Position numbers and translations under genes: made by a program. Shown one piece after another: positions 47,630 through 58,019 of a DNA stretch of 64,000 nucleotides. Source of the DNA: Desulfuromonadales bacterium (GTDB lineage Bacteria > Desulfobacterota > Desulfuromonadia > Desulfuromonadales > BM103); NCBI GenBank assembly GCA_030145195.1, contig JAQYVY010000004.1, positions 41,750 through 105,749 on the forward strand, given 5' to 3'. Position 1 is the stretch's first letter. Every line of letters starts with the position of its first letter. Under the pieces are notes generated by a model. It did no database searches. It had not been told where the DNA came from and was given only the letters and a program-made list of their open reading frames with translations.

Positions 47630-49582
47630 TCATTTGATCGGGAGACAAATGCTGAAACAGCTCCCCAGGCCCAATTGACTTTGAACGCTGACACTTCCCC
47701 TCAGAGCCTTGATAATGCCGTACGAAACGGACAGCCCAAGACCGGTACCACTAGCCTTGGTCGTAAAAAACGGATTGAAGATTTTTTGCTGGAGCTCTTC
47801 AGTGATCCCAGGACCACTGTCTTCAAATCTAATCTCTACATTGCTGCCCTCTACCCTGCTGACGATCTTGAGGCGACCCTGACCGTTCATCGCCTGCAGA
47901 GCGTTGACAACGATATTAGTAAAAACTTGCTTTAAGCGCTCGCTATCACCTCTGATCAGCGGCACGTCTGATTTGAGTTCCATCTCTATTTCCACATCCT
48001 GCAGCGGCTCATGATGACTGACCTGGGCCATGACTTCTTCAATAATTTTATTCACCAAAACCTGCTCAGGATTAATTGTCTGTTCACGGGCGAAAGCCAG
48101 CATATTGCGGGTAATTCTCGAAACTCTCTCGGTCTGTTTGAGCGCCTCCTCAGCCTCTTCACGGGCTGGGTGGCCGACAGCTAGTTGGGCGAGCACTAAT
48201 TCTATGTTGCCACGGATGATGGCAGCGGGGTTGTTGATTTCGTGAGCAACGCCCGAGGCAAGCTCACCGATGGCCGCAAGCTTTTCAGCTCGTAGCAGCT
48301 CCTGTTGGGTACGCATCAGCTCGAGGCTTTTAGCCTCGAGCTCCGAGGTCCGTTCTATGACCTTGCGCTCCAGGTTGCGATTGAGGAGATTGAGTTCCTC
48401 CTCGTTGCTCTGCAGTGCAGCAGTCATGGATTTAAAACTGCACGTAAGATGGCCAATTTCGTCATCGTCGGCCTCCGGGAGAGGAACATCTCGTTCACCA
48501 TCTGCCAGCCGCCTTGCTGAATCCTCAAGCTCCACGATGGGTTGTGCAATGCGCCTGGCGATATGGTGGGCAAACAGATAACCGCTGCTACAGCCCAGCG
48601 TTAAAAGACCGAGCAGGAGTAGTGAGGCTCTTTGTTTGAGCACCGAGAATGGCGCTTCAAGAAGGCCAACATAGAGGGCTCCAATCGGTTGCCCGAGAGG
48701 ATCAAGAATCGGTTCATATGCTGTCAGGTACCATTCGTCGACAACGCGAGCCCGGGCAATCCAGGCCTCTCCATGTTCGAGTACGGCGTTGGCGACCTCG
48801 TCCGAAACAGAGGTTCCTATGGCACGCTCACCGCTTTTGAGACGAATGGTGGTAGCAGCTCGCGTCCGACCGAGGAAGATGGTGGCGCTACCGCCGTCAA
48901 ATCCATAAATGATGTCCCGGATGCGATCAACCATTGCCAGGTTGTTATTAAGCAGCACGCCGCCATAGAGACAGCCGGTCACCTCCCCATCAAGATCAAT
49001 GATAGGCGTTGTGCTGATCAGGAGTATTCCTCTGGTCTCTTCTGAGTCACTATCACTTTCAGGATTCAAGAGAATACGTGCTTTTCTGGCCAGATCAGGG
49101 CTTTCGCGCAACAACTCGCGTGCTTCGAACAGAACTGTTCCAGAGAAGGACTCTCCGGCAAAAGCTTTTTTGATAAAAGAGGGCTGGGAAAGAAACGGAA
49201 AGGTTGCAGCACCTGTAGCAGAGCTCAATGAACGGCCATTGATATCTATCAGACTGAGGAAGTCGAGTCCTTCGCGGTCACGCACTTGTCGCAACTCTTC
49301 ACTGATTACCGTCCCGGTACTCTGGCCAATGGCATCTGTGACACCACGGCTATGGGCAGTGAAGCGAACAACGTCGTCAATGCGACTTTGTTCGTTTTTG
49401 AATACCTCACGGGCGGCATTGAGATCATTACGGATTTGCTGCTGGGCTTTTTCAACCACCCAGGCGTTGATCATCCAGGCCCCAGCGATGGCAACAAGGA
49501 GCAGAATGAACATCAGTGGCGTAAGCGCCGCCAGAGTCATCTTCCAGCGCAGTGGAAATGCTCTGAAAGAGAATCGACTCAT
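47630..49582 (-). CDS. Membrane sensor histidine kinase
   Basis: A 650-residue kinase. It has a membrane helix at about 15-40, an extracytoplasmic Cache-like sensor (about 42-325; FLSLIDINGRSLSS, LYGGVLLNNNLAMVDRI), a second helix at about 325-347, HAMP, a short coiled coil, HisKA with the phospho-acceptor His in SGVAHEINNPAAII, and HATPase with NIVVNALQAM, DSGPGI and GTGLGLSVSYG. The start overlaps the stop of the sigma-54 regulator gene by one base, so they are a two-component pair. Divergent position to fdnG suggests control of formate dehydrogenase. The ligand is unknown. Confidence 0.95.
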   Translation of the reverse strand: MSRFSFRAFPLRWKMTLAALTPLMFILLLVAIAGAWMINAWVVEKAQQQIRNDLNAAREVFKNEQSRIDDVVRFTAHSRGVTDAIGQSTGTVISEELRQVRDREGLDFLSLIDINGRSLSSATGAATFPFLSQPSFIKKAFAGESFSGTVLFEARELLRESPDLARKARILLNPESDSDSEETRGILLISTTPIIDLDGEVTGCLYGGVLLNNNLAMVDRIRDIIYGFDGGSATIFLGRTRAATTIRLKSGERAIGTSVSDEVANAVLEHGEAWIARARVVDEWYLTAYEPILDPLGQPIGALYVGLLEAPFSVLKQRASLLLLGLLTLGCSSGYLFAHHIARRIAQPIVELEDSARRLADGERDVPLPEADDDEIGHLTCSFKSMTAALQSNEEELNLLNRNLERKVIERTSELEAKSLELMRTQQELLRAEKLAAIGELASGVAHEINNPAAIIRGNIELVLAQLAVGHPAREEAEEALKQTERVSRITRNMLAFAREQTINPEQVLVNKIIEEVMAQVSHHEPLQDVEIEMELKSDVPLIRGDSERLKQVFTNIVVNALQAMNGQGRLKIVSRVEGSNVEIRFEDSGPGITEELQQKIFNPFFTTKASGTGLGLSVSYGIIKALRGSVSVQSQLGLGSCFSICLPIK

Positions 49583-50970
49583 TACTGTAATTCTCCTGTT
49601 CCTAGTGTTAGCTTGTATTCTTTGATTTTGCGATCAAGGGTTTTCCGGGTAATTCCGAGCAGGATAGATGATTGGCTCTTGTTCCAATCGGTATGCTTCA
49701 AGGCGCGAATGACCTGAATCCGCTCTGCTTTGCGCAAACTCATTGGCGGCAATTCGGTTTCAAGCTGGTCGGCGAGTTCTTTCGTCTCAGGCTTGTTTCC
49801 GAGGGTAAAGGGCAGTTCGGCGAGGGTGATGCAATCCGTGAGGGCAAGGATTGCACCTCGCTCGACAACGTTCTGCAGCTCGCGAACGTTTCCAGGCCAG
49901 TGGTAGCTTCTCATCAGTTTTAACGCCTCTGAGGAGAATCCACCGACCTTGTGAGGCATTCGGGCCGAGATCATGTCGAGAAAATGGTGGGCAAGCGGCT
50001 CGATGTCCTCTGGCCGTTGGCGCAGAGATGGCAACTCTATGGCGATGACGTTCAGCCGGTAAAAAAGGTCTTCCCGGAAACGGCCCGCCATAACTTCTTT
50101 TTCCAAATCCTTGTTCGTGGCAGCGACGAAGCGTACATCAACCTTTTTAGGGCGGGTCGCTCCAACAGGGATCAGTTCCCCCTCCTGCAAAACCCGAAGC
50201 AGTTTCGCTTGCAAGTGCAGACTCAGATCACCTATTTCATCGAGGAAAAGGGTTCCTTCATCAGCTTCCTCAAGGAAGCCCTTCTGGTTTTGCAAGGCCC
50301 CGGTAAAGGCACCTTTGAGATGCCCGAAGAGCTGGCTTTCTAGCAGGGTGTCCGAAAGGGCAGCACAGTTGATCGCCAGAAAGCGGCGATCAGTTCGAGG
50401 ACTGTAGTCGTGCAGGGTGCTGGCGATCAGTTCTTTACCAGTTCCACTTTCGCCACTAATCAGTACGCTGGAGTCGGTTGCGGCAACCCGTAAGGCCATT
50501 TCGTACACCTGCTTGAAACATTCACTGATGAACACGGGTTTTTTTATTCCCGAACGTTTCTTCAGCTCGTTTTTCAGCGATGCATTTTCTTCAAGTAGTT
50601 TTCCCCTCTCGATACAATGGTTAAGCTGTGCGGCCAATTTCTCCTGCGGGAATGGTTTTGCCAGGTAATCGTAGGCGCCGATCTTCATCGCTTCAACGGC
50701 CGACTCAATGGTGCCGTGTCCGGTCATCATGATCACCGGAAGCTCGGGGCGGCTCTTGCGAACCAAACGTAGTACTTCAATGCCATCCATGACGGGCATT
50801 TTCACGTCAAGCAACAGCAGAGCCCCTTCTTCAGGATTGTTCTCAAGAAAATGGAGAAGCAATATCGGGGTGGCGAATGTCTCAGGCTGATAACCCCAAC
50901 TGGCGAGCATTTTAGCCAGATAGCGGCGCATGCCGTCTTCGTCGTCACAGATCAGAATTCGGTGTTGCAT
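49582..50970 (-). CDS. Sigma-54-dependent response regulator (NtrC family)
   Basis: A 462-residue regulator. The receiver domain has DDE acidic cluster and phospho-acceptor in LLLLDVKMPVMDG; the AAA+ domain has Walker A GESGTGKE, the sigma-54-contact loop GAFTGA and DEIGDL; a Fis-type helix-turn-helix closes the protein (RKAERIQVIRALKHTDWNKS). ATG 50970 begins at the receiver fold but has no obvious ribosome site; no better start is seen. Cotranscribed with the kinase. A perfect sigma-54 promoter in front of the divergent fdnG gene is its likely target. Confidence 0.95.
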   Translation of the reverse strand: MQHRILICDDEDGMRRYLAKMLASWGYQPETFATPILLLHFLENNPEEGALLLLDVKMPVMDGIEVLRLVRKSRPELPVIMMTGHGTIESAVEAMKIGAYDYLAKPFPQEKLAAQLNHCIERGKLLEENASLKNELKKRSGIKKPVFISECFKQVYEMALRVAATDSSVLISGESGTGKELIASTLHDYSPRTDRRFLAINCAALSDTLLESQLFGHLKGAFTGALQNQKGFLEEADEGTLFLDEIGDLSLHLQAKLLRVLQEGELIPVGATRPKKVDVRFVAATNKDLEKEVMAGRFREDLFYRLNVIAIELPSLRQRPEDIEPLAHHFLDMISARMPHKVGGFSSEALKLMRSYHWPGNVRELQNVVERGAILALTDCITLAELPFTLGNKPETKELADQLETELPPMSLRKAERIQVIRALKHTDWNKSQSSILLGITRKTLDRKIKEYKLTLGTGELQ

Positions 50971-51222
50971 GGTGGGTATAAAACTTCCGTGTTGTGTGTT
51001 TTTCCCTGTCGGATCACTCAGCCATCCCGACAAACTCAGGATTTGAGCAGCCAAGCATCATAGTAAACATTATACACGTTGCATGCCAATGAGAATTTTT
51101 GTCGCGAACGTTCAAAGCCTTTCTACTTTAGGATGGTTTTTTTGTCGATGATCACAGCCAGAATAAATTGCATGTGTCGACTGGGTCATTTTGTCGGGGC
51201 AATTGTATGCATGTGGGTAAAA

Positions 51223-51269
51223 AGTATACATACTGCATAAGGTTGATCAACACCCCGCAGTATACAGTG
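51223..51269 (+). promoter_or_regulatory. Candidate upstream activator sites for the sigma-54 regulator
   Basis: Two related dyads: agtatacatactgcat (51223-51238) and gcagtatacagtg (51257-51269), sharing GCAGTAT in opposite orientation. They lie about 90-135 bases before the inferred fdnG start of transcription, where NtrC-type activators bind. A related gtatgcat lies at 51205-51212. Pattern seen; role inferred. Confidence 0.5.
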
Positions 51270-51330
51270 TTTTTCTAAAAACATGTTTGATTTTGGTTTG
51301 TTAGCTATTCTCCTCTTTTTAATGTGGGCT

Positions 51331-51345
51331 TGGCACGTCCGTTGC
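51331..51345 (+). promoter_or_regulatory. Sigma-54 (-24/-12) promoter of the formate dehydrogenase operon
   Basis: Sequence tggcacgtccgttgc matches the consensus TGGCACG-N4-TTGC exactly, with GG and GC ten bases apart. Transcription should begin near 51356, about 43 bases before the fdnG ATG. The regulator encoded divergently is of the matching activator class. Confidence 0.93.
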
Positions 51346-51398
51346 CTATAGATGTCATATCCCTGTGAAAGGGCGTTAATTTTAAGAGGAGAGATTTC

Positions 51399-54300
51399 AT
51401 GAATGTTTCAAGAAGGAATTTTCTAAAAGGCTCCGGTCTTGCCGCTGGGACACTGGCTGTCACTGGTAAGTCGGCGCATGCGAATATTGACTCGCCTGAG
51501 TTGCGTACCAAGGGACTGCAGACCAGCACGACGATCTGTCCCTACTGTGCGGTCGGCTGCGGCATGATCGTGCACACCAAAGACGACAAGGTCGTCAACA
51601 TAGAGGGTGACCCTGAGCACCCGATCAACCAAGGCTCGCTCTGCTCCAAGGGAAGTGCACTTTTCCAGGTGGCCAACAACGAGCGCCGTCTGACTACCGT
51701 TAAGTACCGCGCTCCTAAAAGCGACAAATGGGAAGACAAACCCTGGGACTGGGCGATGGAGCGGATCGCCAAGAACATGAAGGAAACCCGCGATCGCAAC
51801 TTCGTTAAAGAAGAGAAGATTAACGGCGAAATGTACACCGTCAATCGCAACGAAGGCTTTGCTATGATCGGTGCGGCTGCACTCGATAACGAAGAATGTT
51901 ACCTGCTCGGCAAGTTTGCCCGCGCCATGGGGGTTGGTTATTTAGAACACCAAGCCCGAATATGACACTCCGCAACGGTTGCCGGTCTGGCAGCCTCATT
52001 TGGACGTGGCGCAATGACCAACCACTGGATCGATATCAAGCATTCTGATGTCATCATGTGTATCGGATCGAACCCGGCAGAAAACCACCCGATCTCGTTT
52101 AAATTTGTTGAAGAAGCGATGGATAACGGCGCCAAGCTGATCTCCGTCGACCCTCGCTACACTAGAACTTCATCCAAGTCCGATACCTACGCCCAGCTGC
52201 GTCCCGGCACCGATATCGCCTTTATCGGCGGCATGATCCATTACGCGCTGAGCAATAATCAGATCCATAGAGAATACGTCGTTAACTACACCAACGCCGC
52301 TTTTCTGGTCAGCGAAGATTTCAATTTCAACGACGGCCTGTTCACCGGTTACGACGGCGAAAACTTCAGCTACGACAAAGAGAGCTGGGCCTACCAGATT
52401 GATAAAGAGGGTCGTCCTCTGCGCGACGACAGCCTTGAGCATCCGCGTAGCGTCTACCAGTTGATGAAACAGCACTACTCCCGCTACACCCCGGAGAAGG
52501 TCTGCGAGATAACCGGTACCGCCATCCAGGACTACATGGAAGTAATCCGCACTTTCTGCGCAACCAGCAAAACAGATAAAGTCGCGACTATCATGTACGC
52601 CATGGGCACCACCCAGCATACTCACGGCACCCAGAATGTCCGTTCCTACGCGATGCTGCAACTACTGCTCGGCAATATCGGCCTCGCCGGTGGCGGCATC
52701 AACGCACTGCGCGGCGAGGCGAATGTGCAGGGCTCGACCGACTACGCGATCCTCTACCACATCCTGCCGGGTTATCTGAAGGTTCCGACTTACGACAACA
52801 AGGATCTGTCGAGCTACAACGCCAAGTGGACGCCGAAGACCAACGACAAACAGAGCGCCAACTGGTGGAGCAATACGCCCAAGTACATGACCAGTCTGCT
52901 CAAGGCTTATTGGGGCGACGCGGCGACTGAGAAGAATGACTTCTGCTACGATTACCTGCCAAAACGCAGCGGCAACTACTCCTTCATCAAACTGATGGAA
53001 CGTCTACAGACTGGTGGTTTTGAAGGTCTGGTCTGCATGGGCACCAACCCAATCGTCGGTGGTCCAGATGCCAGTTCTATCGCCAACGGTCTGGACAGCC
53101 TCAAGTGGATGGTTGCCGCCGATCTCTGGGAAACCGAGACCTCGGTTTTCTGGCGCCGTCCCGGCGTCGATCCGAAAACTATCGATACTGAGGTCTTTTT
53201 GCTGCCAGCCGCTTCTTCAGTGGAAAAAGAGGGCAGTATCTCCAACTCCGGGCGCTGGGTCCAGTGGCGCTACAAGGCGGTCAATCCGCCCGGCCACGCT
53301 GAGAGTGATGCCTTCATGGTCGATCAATGGGTCAAGAACCTCAAAGCACTCTACAAAAAAGACGGCGTCTTTCCCGGCCCAATCACCGATCTCGACTGGA
53401 ACTACGGTGACGGTCACGAGCCAAACATCGATATGGTCGCCCGCGAGTGTAACGGTCAGTTCACACGCGATATCGAAATCAAGGGCAAGCTGTATAAAAA
53501 GGGCCAGCAGGTGCCGAGTTTTGCCTTCTTGCAGGCTGATGGTTCAACCACCAGCGGCAACTGGCTGTACTGTAATTCCTATACCGAAGCCGGTAACTTG
53601 ATGCAGCGTCGTGGCTTGGATGATCCTAGCGGTATGGGCTTTTATCATAACTGGTCCTGGTGTTGGCCAGTCAATCGGCGGGTGCTGTATAACCGCGCCT
53701 CGGTCGATCTGAACGGCAAGCCGTGGAATCCGAAAAAACCGGTCATCAGCTGGAACAAGTTGACCCGCAAGTGGGAAGGTGATGTCCCGGACGGGGGTTG
53801 GGTGCCGATGAGCGAAGATGGCACCAAGTCGCCGTTTATTATGATCGCCGAAGGCTATGCTCGCTTGTTTGCTGCCGGTCTGGCCGATGGACCGCTGCCA
53901 GAGCACTACGAACCGATGGAGAGCCCAGTCGCCAACGCCATGACCTCGCAGCAGAGTAATCCTGCGGTGTCGACTCCTGGAAAAATAGATAATAGCGGCA
54001 AATACCCCTATATCGGAACCACCTACCGGGTTTCGGAGCATTGGCAGGCAGGGGCCATGACCCGCAACCTGCCTTGGCTGGTCGAACTGGTTCCCGACAT
54101 GTTTGTCGAGATCGGTGAAGAGTTGGCTGAGTGGAAGGGCCTGAAGAATGGCGACATGGTGACGATTTCTTCGGCACGTGGCTCGATTGAAGCCAAGGCG
54201 CTAGTGACTTCGCGGATCAAGCCGTTGCGAGTCAGCGGCAAGATGGTTGAGCAGGTTGGACTGCCGTGGCACTTCGGCTTCAACGGTCTGGCCACTGGTG

Positions 54301-54404
54301 GTAGCGCCAACATGCTGACCACCGCAGTCGGTGACGCTAATACAACTATTCCAGAATACAAAGCGTTCCTCTGTAATATCGAGAAAGGGGGCATTAAATC
54401 ATGA
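51399..54404 (+). CDS. fdnG: Formate dehydrogenase alpha subunit, selenocysteine-containing
   Basis: A 1001-residue respiratory formate dehydrogenase (FdnG/FdoG type) oxidising formate to CO2 at a Mo- or W-bis(MGD) site in the periplasm. The Tat signal is SRRNFLKG at 4-11; a [4Fe-4S] motif uses C47, C50, C54 and C82. The gene contains an in-frame TGA at 51963-51965, preceded by YLEHQARI and followed by HSATVAGLAASFGRG, the invariant active-site context, so it encodes Sec189; reading must continue to TGA 54402-54404. The C-terminus has the MGD-binding domain. Ribosome site aagaggaga. The stop overlaps fdnH (ATGA). Confidence 0.97.
51977..51995 (+). promoter_or_regulatory. SECIS element of fdnG
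   Basis: Hairpin ggttgcc / ggcagcc with loop ggtct, beginning 12 bases after the UGA. The GGUCU loop is the same as in the well-studied E. coli fdhF SECIS, which SelB binds. Confidence 0.9.
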
Positions 54405-55237
54405 GTAAAGTAAATACCTCAAAGAACAATGCCTTTCTGATCGATATGACCAAATGTACCGGCTGCCGGGGCTGTCAGGTCGCCTGCAAACAGTGGAATC
54501 AGTTAGCTGCTGAAAAAACCGAATTCTTTAGCGGCGAAGGATATCAGAATCCACCGGCCATGTCGGAGTACACCTTTACCCGTATCAAGTTTCGCGATTA
54601 CCAGAAGAACGGTCAGAATGAGTTCGCCTTTTACAAAGAGATGTGCATGCACTGCAACGACCCGGCCTGCGCCTCGGTCTGCCCGGTCGGTGCCTTCAAG
54701 AAGACCGCCGAAGGGCCCGTCATCTACAAAGCTGATCGATGTATCGGCTGTCGCTTCTGTATGATCGCCTGCCCCTTCGGTGTGCCAAAGTACGAGTGGA
54801 GCAAAGGTCTGCCGTTGGTCAAAAAATGTACCGGTTGCTACAGTCGGGTTCTGGAGGGAATGAAGCCCGCTTGTGCCACCGCTTGTCCGACCGCGATCAC
54901 TTACGGTCGGCGAGACGAGATGATCAAACTTGCTGAAGAGCGGCTTGCCAAGCATCCAAACAAGTACATCCATAAGGTTTATGGCAAAGAAGAAGCTGGC
55001 GGAACCTCGGTTATCTACCTGACCTCGCTGCCCTTCAACGAACTAGGCTTCAAACCTGTGACTTTGCGGCCTCTACCTGACTACACCTGGCAGGCACTGC
55101 GGATGGTTCCAGCGGCCTTTCTTGCCGTAGGTGGTGGCCTCTCGGCCCTGTCCTGGATAACCCATCGCCGCGATCGACTGAAGCACGAGAAAGCTGCCGA
55201 GCAGGTGGATAATCCTGCTGAAGAGAAGGAGGATTAA
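54401..55237 (+). CDS. fdnH: Formate dehydrogenase iron-sulfur subunit
   Basis: A 278-residue ferredoxin-like subunit passing electrons from FdnG to the membrane subunit. Four [4Fe-4S] motifs are visible: CTGCRGCQVACKQW (20s), CMHCNDPACASVCP (about 85), CIGCRFCMIACPFGVP (about 112) and CTGCYSR with CATACP (about 145). A C-terminal membrane helix (LRMVPAAFLAVGGGLSALSW) anchors it on the periplasmic side. The start overlaps fdnG by four bases and the stop is followed two bases later by the membrane subunit gene. Confidence 0.96.
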   Translation: MSKVNTSKNNAFLIDMTKCTGCRGCQVACKQWNQLAAEKTEFFSGEGYQNPPAMSEYTFTRIKFRDYQKNGQNEFAFYKEMCMHCNDPACASVCPVGAFKKTAEGPVIYKADRCIGCRFCMIACPFGVPKYEWSKGLPLVKKCTGCYSRVLEGMKPACATACPTAITYGRRDEMIKLAEERLAKHPNKYIHKVYGKEEAGGTSVIYLTSLPFNELGFKPVTLRPLPDYTWQALRMVPAAFLAVGGGLSALSWITHRRDRLKHEKAAEQVDNPAEEKED

Positions 55238-55239
55238 CG

Positions 55240-56442
55240 ATGACTGCAGCTAAATTTGTTGTCAATGAAGTCAAGGGTTACCACGGTTTTGTTAAGTTTC
55301 TGATCTTGCTGGTCGTTATCGCTGCGCTGGCGTCTATGGTGCGGTTTGTCTTTGGACTGGGTGCGACCACCAATATGAATGACACCTATCCCTGGGGCTT
55401 GTGGATCTCTTTCGATGTGGTGACGGCGGTACCGCTGGCCGCCGGGGCTTTCACTTTAGGAGCCATTGTCCACTGCTTCCACATCAAGAAACTGGAGCCG
55501 CTGGTGCGCCCGGCGATTGTTACTGGTTTCTTGGGCTACTCATTGGTTTGTGTTGGCTTGCTTCTCGATTTGGGACAGCCGCAGAGAGGCTGGCACGTAA
55601 TGCGCTACTGGAACCTGCATTCACCAATGTTTGAGGTTTCCATGTGCGTTATGGCCTACACCACGGTATTGTTCCTCGAATTTCTTTCCCCGGTCGCAGA
55701 GCGGTTCGGCTGGAACCTCTCTTTACGGGTGCTACGTTGGCTGGAGATGCCGTTGGTTATTCTGGCTGCGGCAATCTCAACCTTGCATCAGTCGTCGCTC
55801 GGCACCTTTTTTCTGATTGCTGTCGATAAGCTGCACAGCCTCTGGTACAACCCACTGTTGCCACTGCTGTTCTGGGTCAGCGCCATCTGTTCAGGCATGT
55901 GTATCATTATCATCGAAGCCACCTCCTGTCATAAATGGATGGGTCAGCCGAATGAAGGGGTCCTGCTGCGCACGCTGGCGAAAATTCTGCCCTGGACGTT
56001 AGGTCTGTATATTGCTTTACGAGCCTACAGTCTGCTGGCCCTTTCCGTCGGGCCATTCTTTGACCGGCCGGTGCTGACCTTGCTGTTTGTTGTTGAGTTG
56101 GTCATCGGTTTTATTCTGCCCTTCTTCATGTTCACCCAGAAATCGGTGCGCGAGGACGACCGGCGCCGAGTGATTGCCGCCAGTTTGGTGGTCTTCGGTT
56201 TAGTGCTGAACCGTTTCAACGTCTCGATGTTCGGCATGATGAATCCGGACCAGATCTACTATCCATCAATTGTTGAATCGTTGGTTACCATCGGTATTAT
56301 CGCCGGACACATTCTCTTCTTTGTGCTGATCGCCAAGTACTTTCCGATTTTCGAACACCACCCAGAGACAGTTGATTACACAATTCCGGGGCGCATCCGC
56401 AAGAGCGATAACGGTGCCGAACCGGTCTCTGAGCAAAGCTGA
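55240..56442 (+). CDS. HybB/NrfD-type membrane subunit of the formate dehydrogenase
   Basis: A 400-residue protein with about ten membrane helices of the HybB/NrfD (polysulfide reductase C-like) family: YPWGLWISFDVVTAVPLAAG, DLGQPQRGWHVMRYWN and HQSSLGTFF are typical. It replaces the four-helix cytochrome b556 (FdnI) of E. coli, lacks heme-ligand histidine patterns of that family, and should deliver electrons to quinone. ATG 55240 sits directly after fdnH (ribosome site aaggagg). Confidence in family is high; in quinone specificity low. Confidence 0.92.
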   Translation: MTAAKFVVNEVKGYHGFVKFLILLVVIAALASMVRFVFGLGATTNMNDTYPWGLWISFDVVTAVPLAAGAFTLGAIVHCFHIKKLEPLVRPAIVTGFLGYSLVCVGLLLDLGQPQRGWHVMRYWNLHSPMFEVSMCVMAYTTVLFLEFLSPVAERFGWNLSLRVLRWLEMPLVILAAAISTLHQSSLGTFFLIAVDKLHSLWYNPLLPLLFWVSAICSGMCIIIIEATSCHKWMGQPNEGVLLRTLAKILPWTLGLYIALRAYSLLALSVGPFFDRPVLTLLFVVELVIGFILPFFMFTQKSVREDDRRRVIAASLVVFGLVLNRFNVSMFGMMNPDQIYYPSIVESLVTIGIIAGHILFFVLIAKYFPIFEHHPETVDYTIPGRIRKSDNGAEPVSEQS

Positions 56443-56530
56443 GAGAAGCCCTGTCCCTGGAACCGGGTTGGAATCCGGATCCAGGGTTTTACCGGCTCAT
56501 CCCATTCCGTATTTAGATAGTGAGCAAACG

Positions 56531-57934
56531 ATGAAACGCAACAACCACCAATCAATTCAACGGTTTGACAAGGGACGACTGTACACGACCGATCGGTCGG
56601 TGGTGCAGGAGTACCCTTTGCGTCTGACAGTCAACGATCGAGAGTTGGCGACCTTGATCACGTCACCTCATCAGTTGAACTTCCTGGTTGCCGGCTTCCT
56701 GCGTAATCAGGGTTTTGTCGATACGCTGGATGATTTTCTGACCCTTGGCATCTGTCACGATTTCGGTGATGCGAATGTACGCCTTAATCGACAACTTCCG
56801 GAAAAACTTAAGCCGACCCTGACCTCTGGTTGTGGCGCAGGGATCACCTTCAGTCTGCCTGAAAATCTCGTGGGCCTCTTGAACCAAAAGCAATCTGCAG
56901 TAACCTATTCCGCAGAGTCTGTTTTCGGACTGATGAAAGAATTAAACCAGCGGGCAGAGCAATACCGCAGTCACGGAGGCATTCACTCCGCCGCGGTTGG
57001 TGATGGCGAGCGTTTGCTGCTGTTTGCCGAGGATCTCGGCCGTCACAACACCCTTGATCGCATTGCCGGAGAAGCCCTGTTCAAAGGGATCGACCTTGCC
57101 GGGAAAATGCTGGTCACTTCGGGGCGAATCTCGACAGAGATGGTTGCCAAGGCCACCCGCCTTGGTATTGGCCTGATCGCCTCACGAACCTCGCCTACGG
57201 ACATGGCTGTTCGCATGAGCGAAGCGGCCAATATCACCTTGGTCGGTTATCTGCGCGGTGAATCTTTTGAGATCTACAGCCACCCTGACCGGGTTGCTGT
57301 GCCGTCTGCTGCGAATCTTATATCCGGGGTCACTGGAGTCATCCTTGCCGGTGGAGAAAGTCGGCGTATGGGCTCGGATAAATCGTTGTTGCCGATCCAC
57401 GGGGCGCGTTTCATCGACCACGTTCACCGGACACTGTCGGAACTTTTTGAAGATGTGGTGATCGTTACCAATTCACCGGAACTGTATACTGACATCGATT
57501 GTCGCAAGGTGCCTGACATCTACTATGCACAAGGTTCCCTGGCCGGCATCCACTCAGGTATTTTCCATGCAAAGCATGATCGTGTGTTCGTCGTTGCGTG
57601 CGATATGCCCTTCATTAATCCAACGGTGGTACGCGATATCTGCGCCAAGGCTGATCAAGGAGAAGTCGTTATCCCCGTCCATCACGACGGCGTCGAACCA
57701 CTGCACGCGCTCTACGGTAAGAGCTGCCTGTCTGCGATGGAAGAGGAACTTGATGCCGGCAAAAAGCGCATTATCGGCTTTTTCCCGCAAGTTAAGGTTG
57801 CCACCATCACAACACCCGCATGGAGCGAAGTGGACCCTGAGGGGCTTTCGTTCCGTAACATCAACACCCCGGAGGAATATTTCGAGTTGAGGGACGTGGC
57901 TCAATCTGCCGCACCACAAAAAGCTCAAGCCTAA
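56531..57934 (+). CDS. FdhD-MobA fusion: formate dehydrogenase sulfurtransferase plus MGD synthase
   Basis: A 467-residue two-domain protein. Residues about 15-262 are FdhD, which transfers sulfur from IscS to the Mo/W cofactor of formate dehydrogenase: LTSGCGAGITFSLPE with Cys101, then EDLGRHNTLDRI and LVTSGRISTEM. Residues about 268-455 are MobA, which adds GMP to molybdopterin: GVILAGGESRRMGSDKSLL, then VACDMPFINP. The second Cys of the CxxC seen in E. coli FdhD is Gly104 here. ATG 56531 is chosen because FdhD homology starts there; the ribosome site is weak. It follows the dehydrogenase genes by 88 bases. Confidence 0.93.
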   Translation: MKRNNHQSIQRFDKGRLYTTDRSVVQEYPLRLTVNDRELATLITSPHQLNFLVAGFLRNQGFVDTLDDFLTLGICHDFGDANVRLNRQLPEKLKPTLTSGCGAGITFSLPENLVGLLNQKQSAVTYSAESVFGLMKELNQRAEQYRSHGGIHSAAVGDGERLLLFAEDLGRHNTLDRIAGEALFKGIDLAGKMLVTSGRISTEMVAKATRLGIGLIASRTSPTDMAVRMSEAANITLVGYLRGESFEIYSHPDRVAVPSAANLISGVTGVILAGGESRRMGSDKSLLPIHGARFIDHVHRTLSELFEDVVIVTNSPELYTDIDCRKVPDIYYAQGSLAGIHSGIFHAKHDRVFVVACDMPFINPTVVRDICAKADQGEVVIPVHHDGVEPLHALYGKSCLSAMEEELDAGKKRIIGFFPQVKVATITTPAWSEVDPEGLSFRNINTPEEYFELRDVAQSAAPQKAQA

Positions 57935-58019
57935 CAGCCCAGCTTTCACTCGAGCTCACGGGCACAACAAAAATTAACGTTTCTCGAACCAATTCTGCCT
58001 AACAGGGCTCTTCCCTCAT

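Noticed and set aside
51963..51965. fdnG read as a pseudogene split by a stop codon
   Set aside because: The TGA lies at the invariant Sec position of the family and has a GGUCU-loop SECIS behind it.
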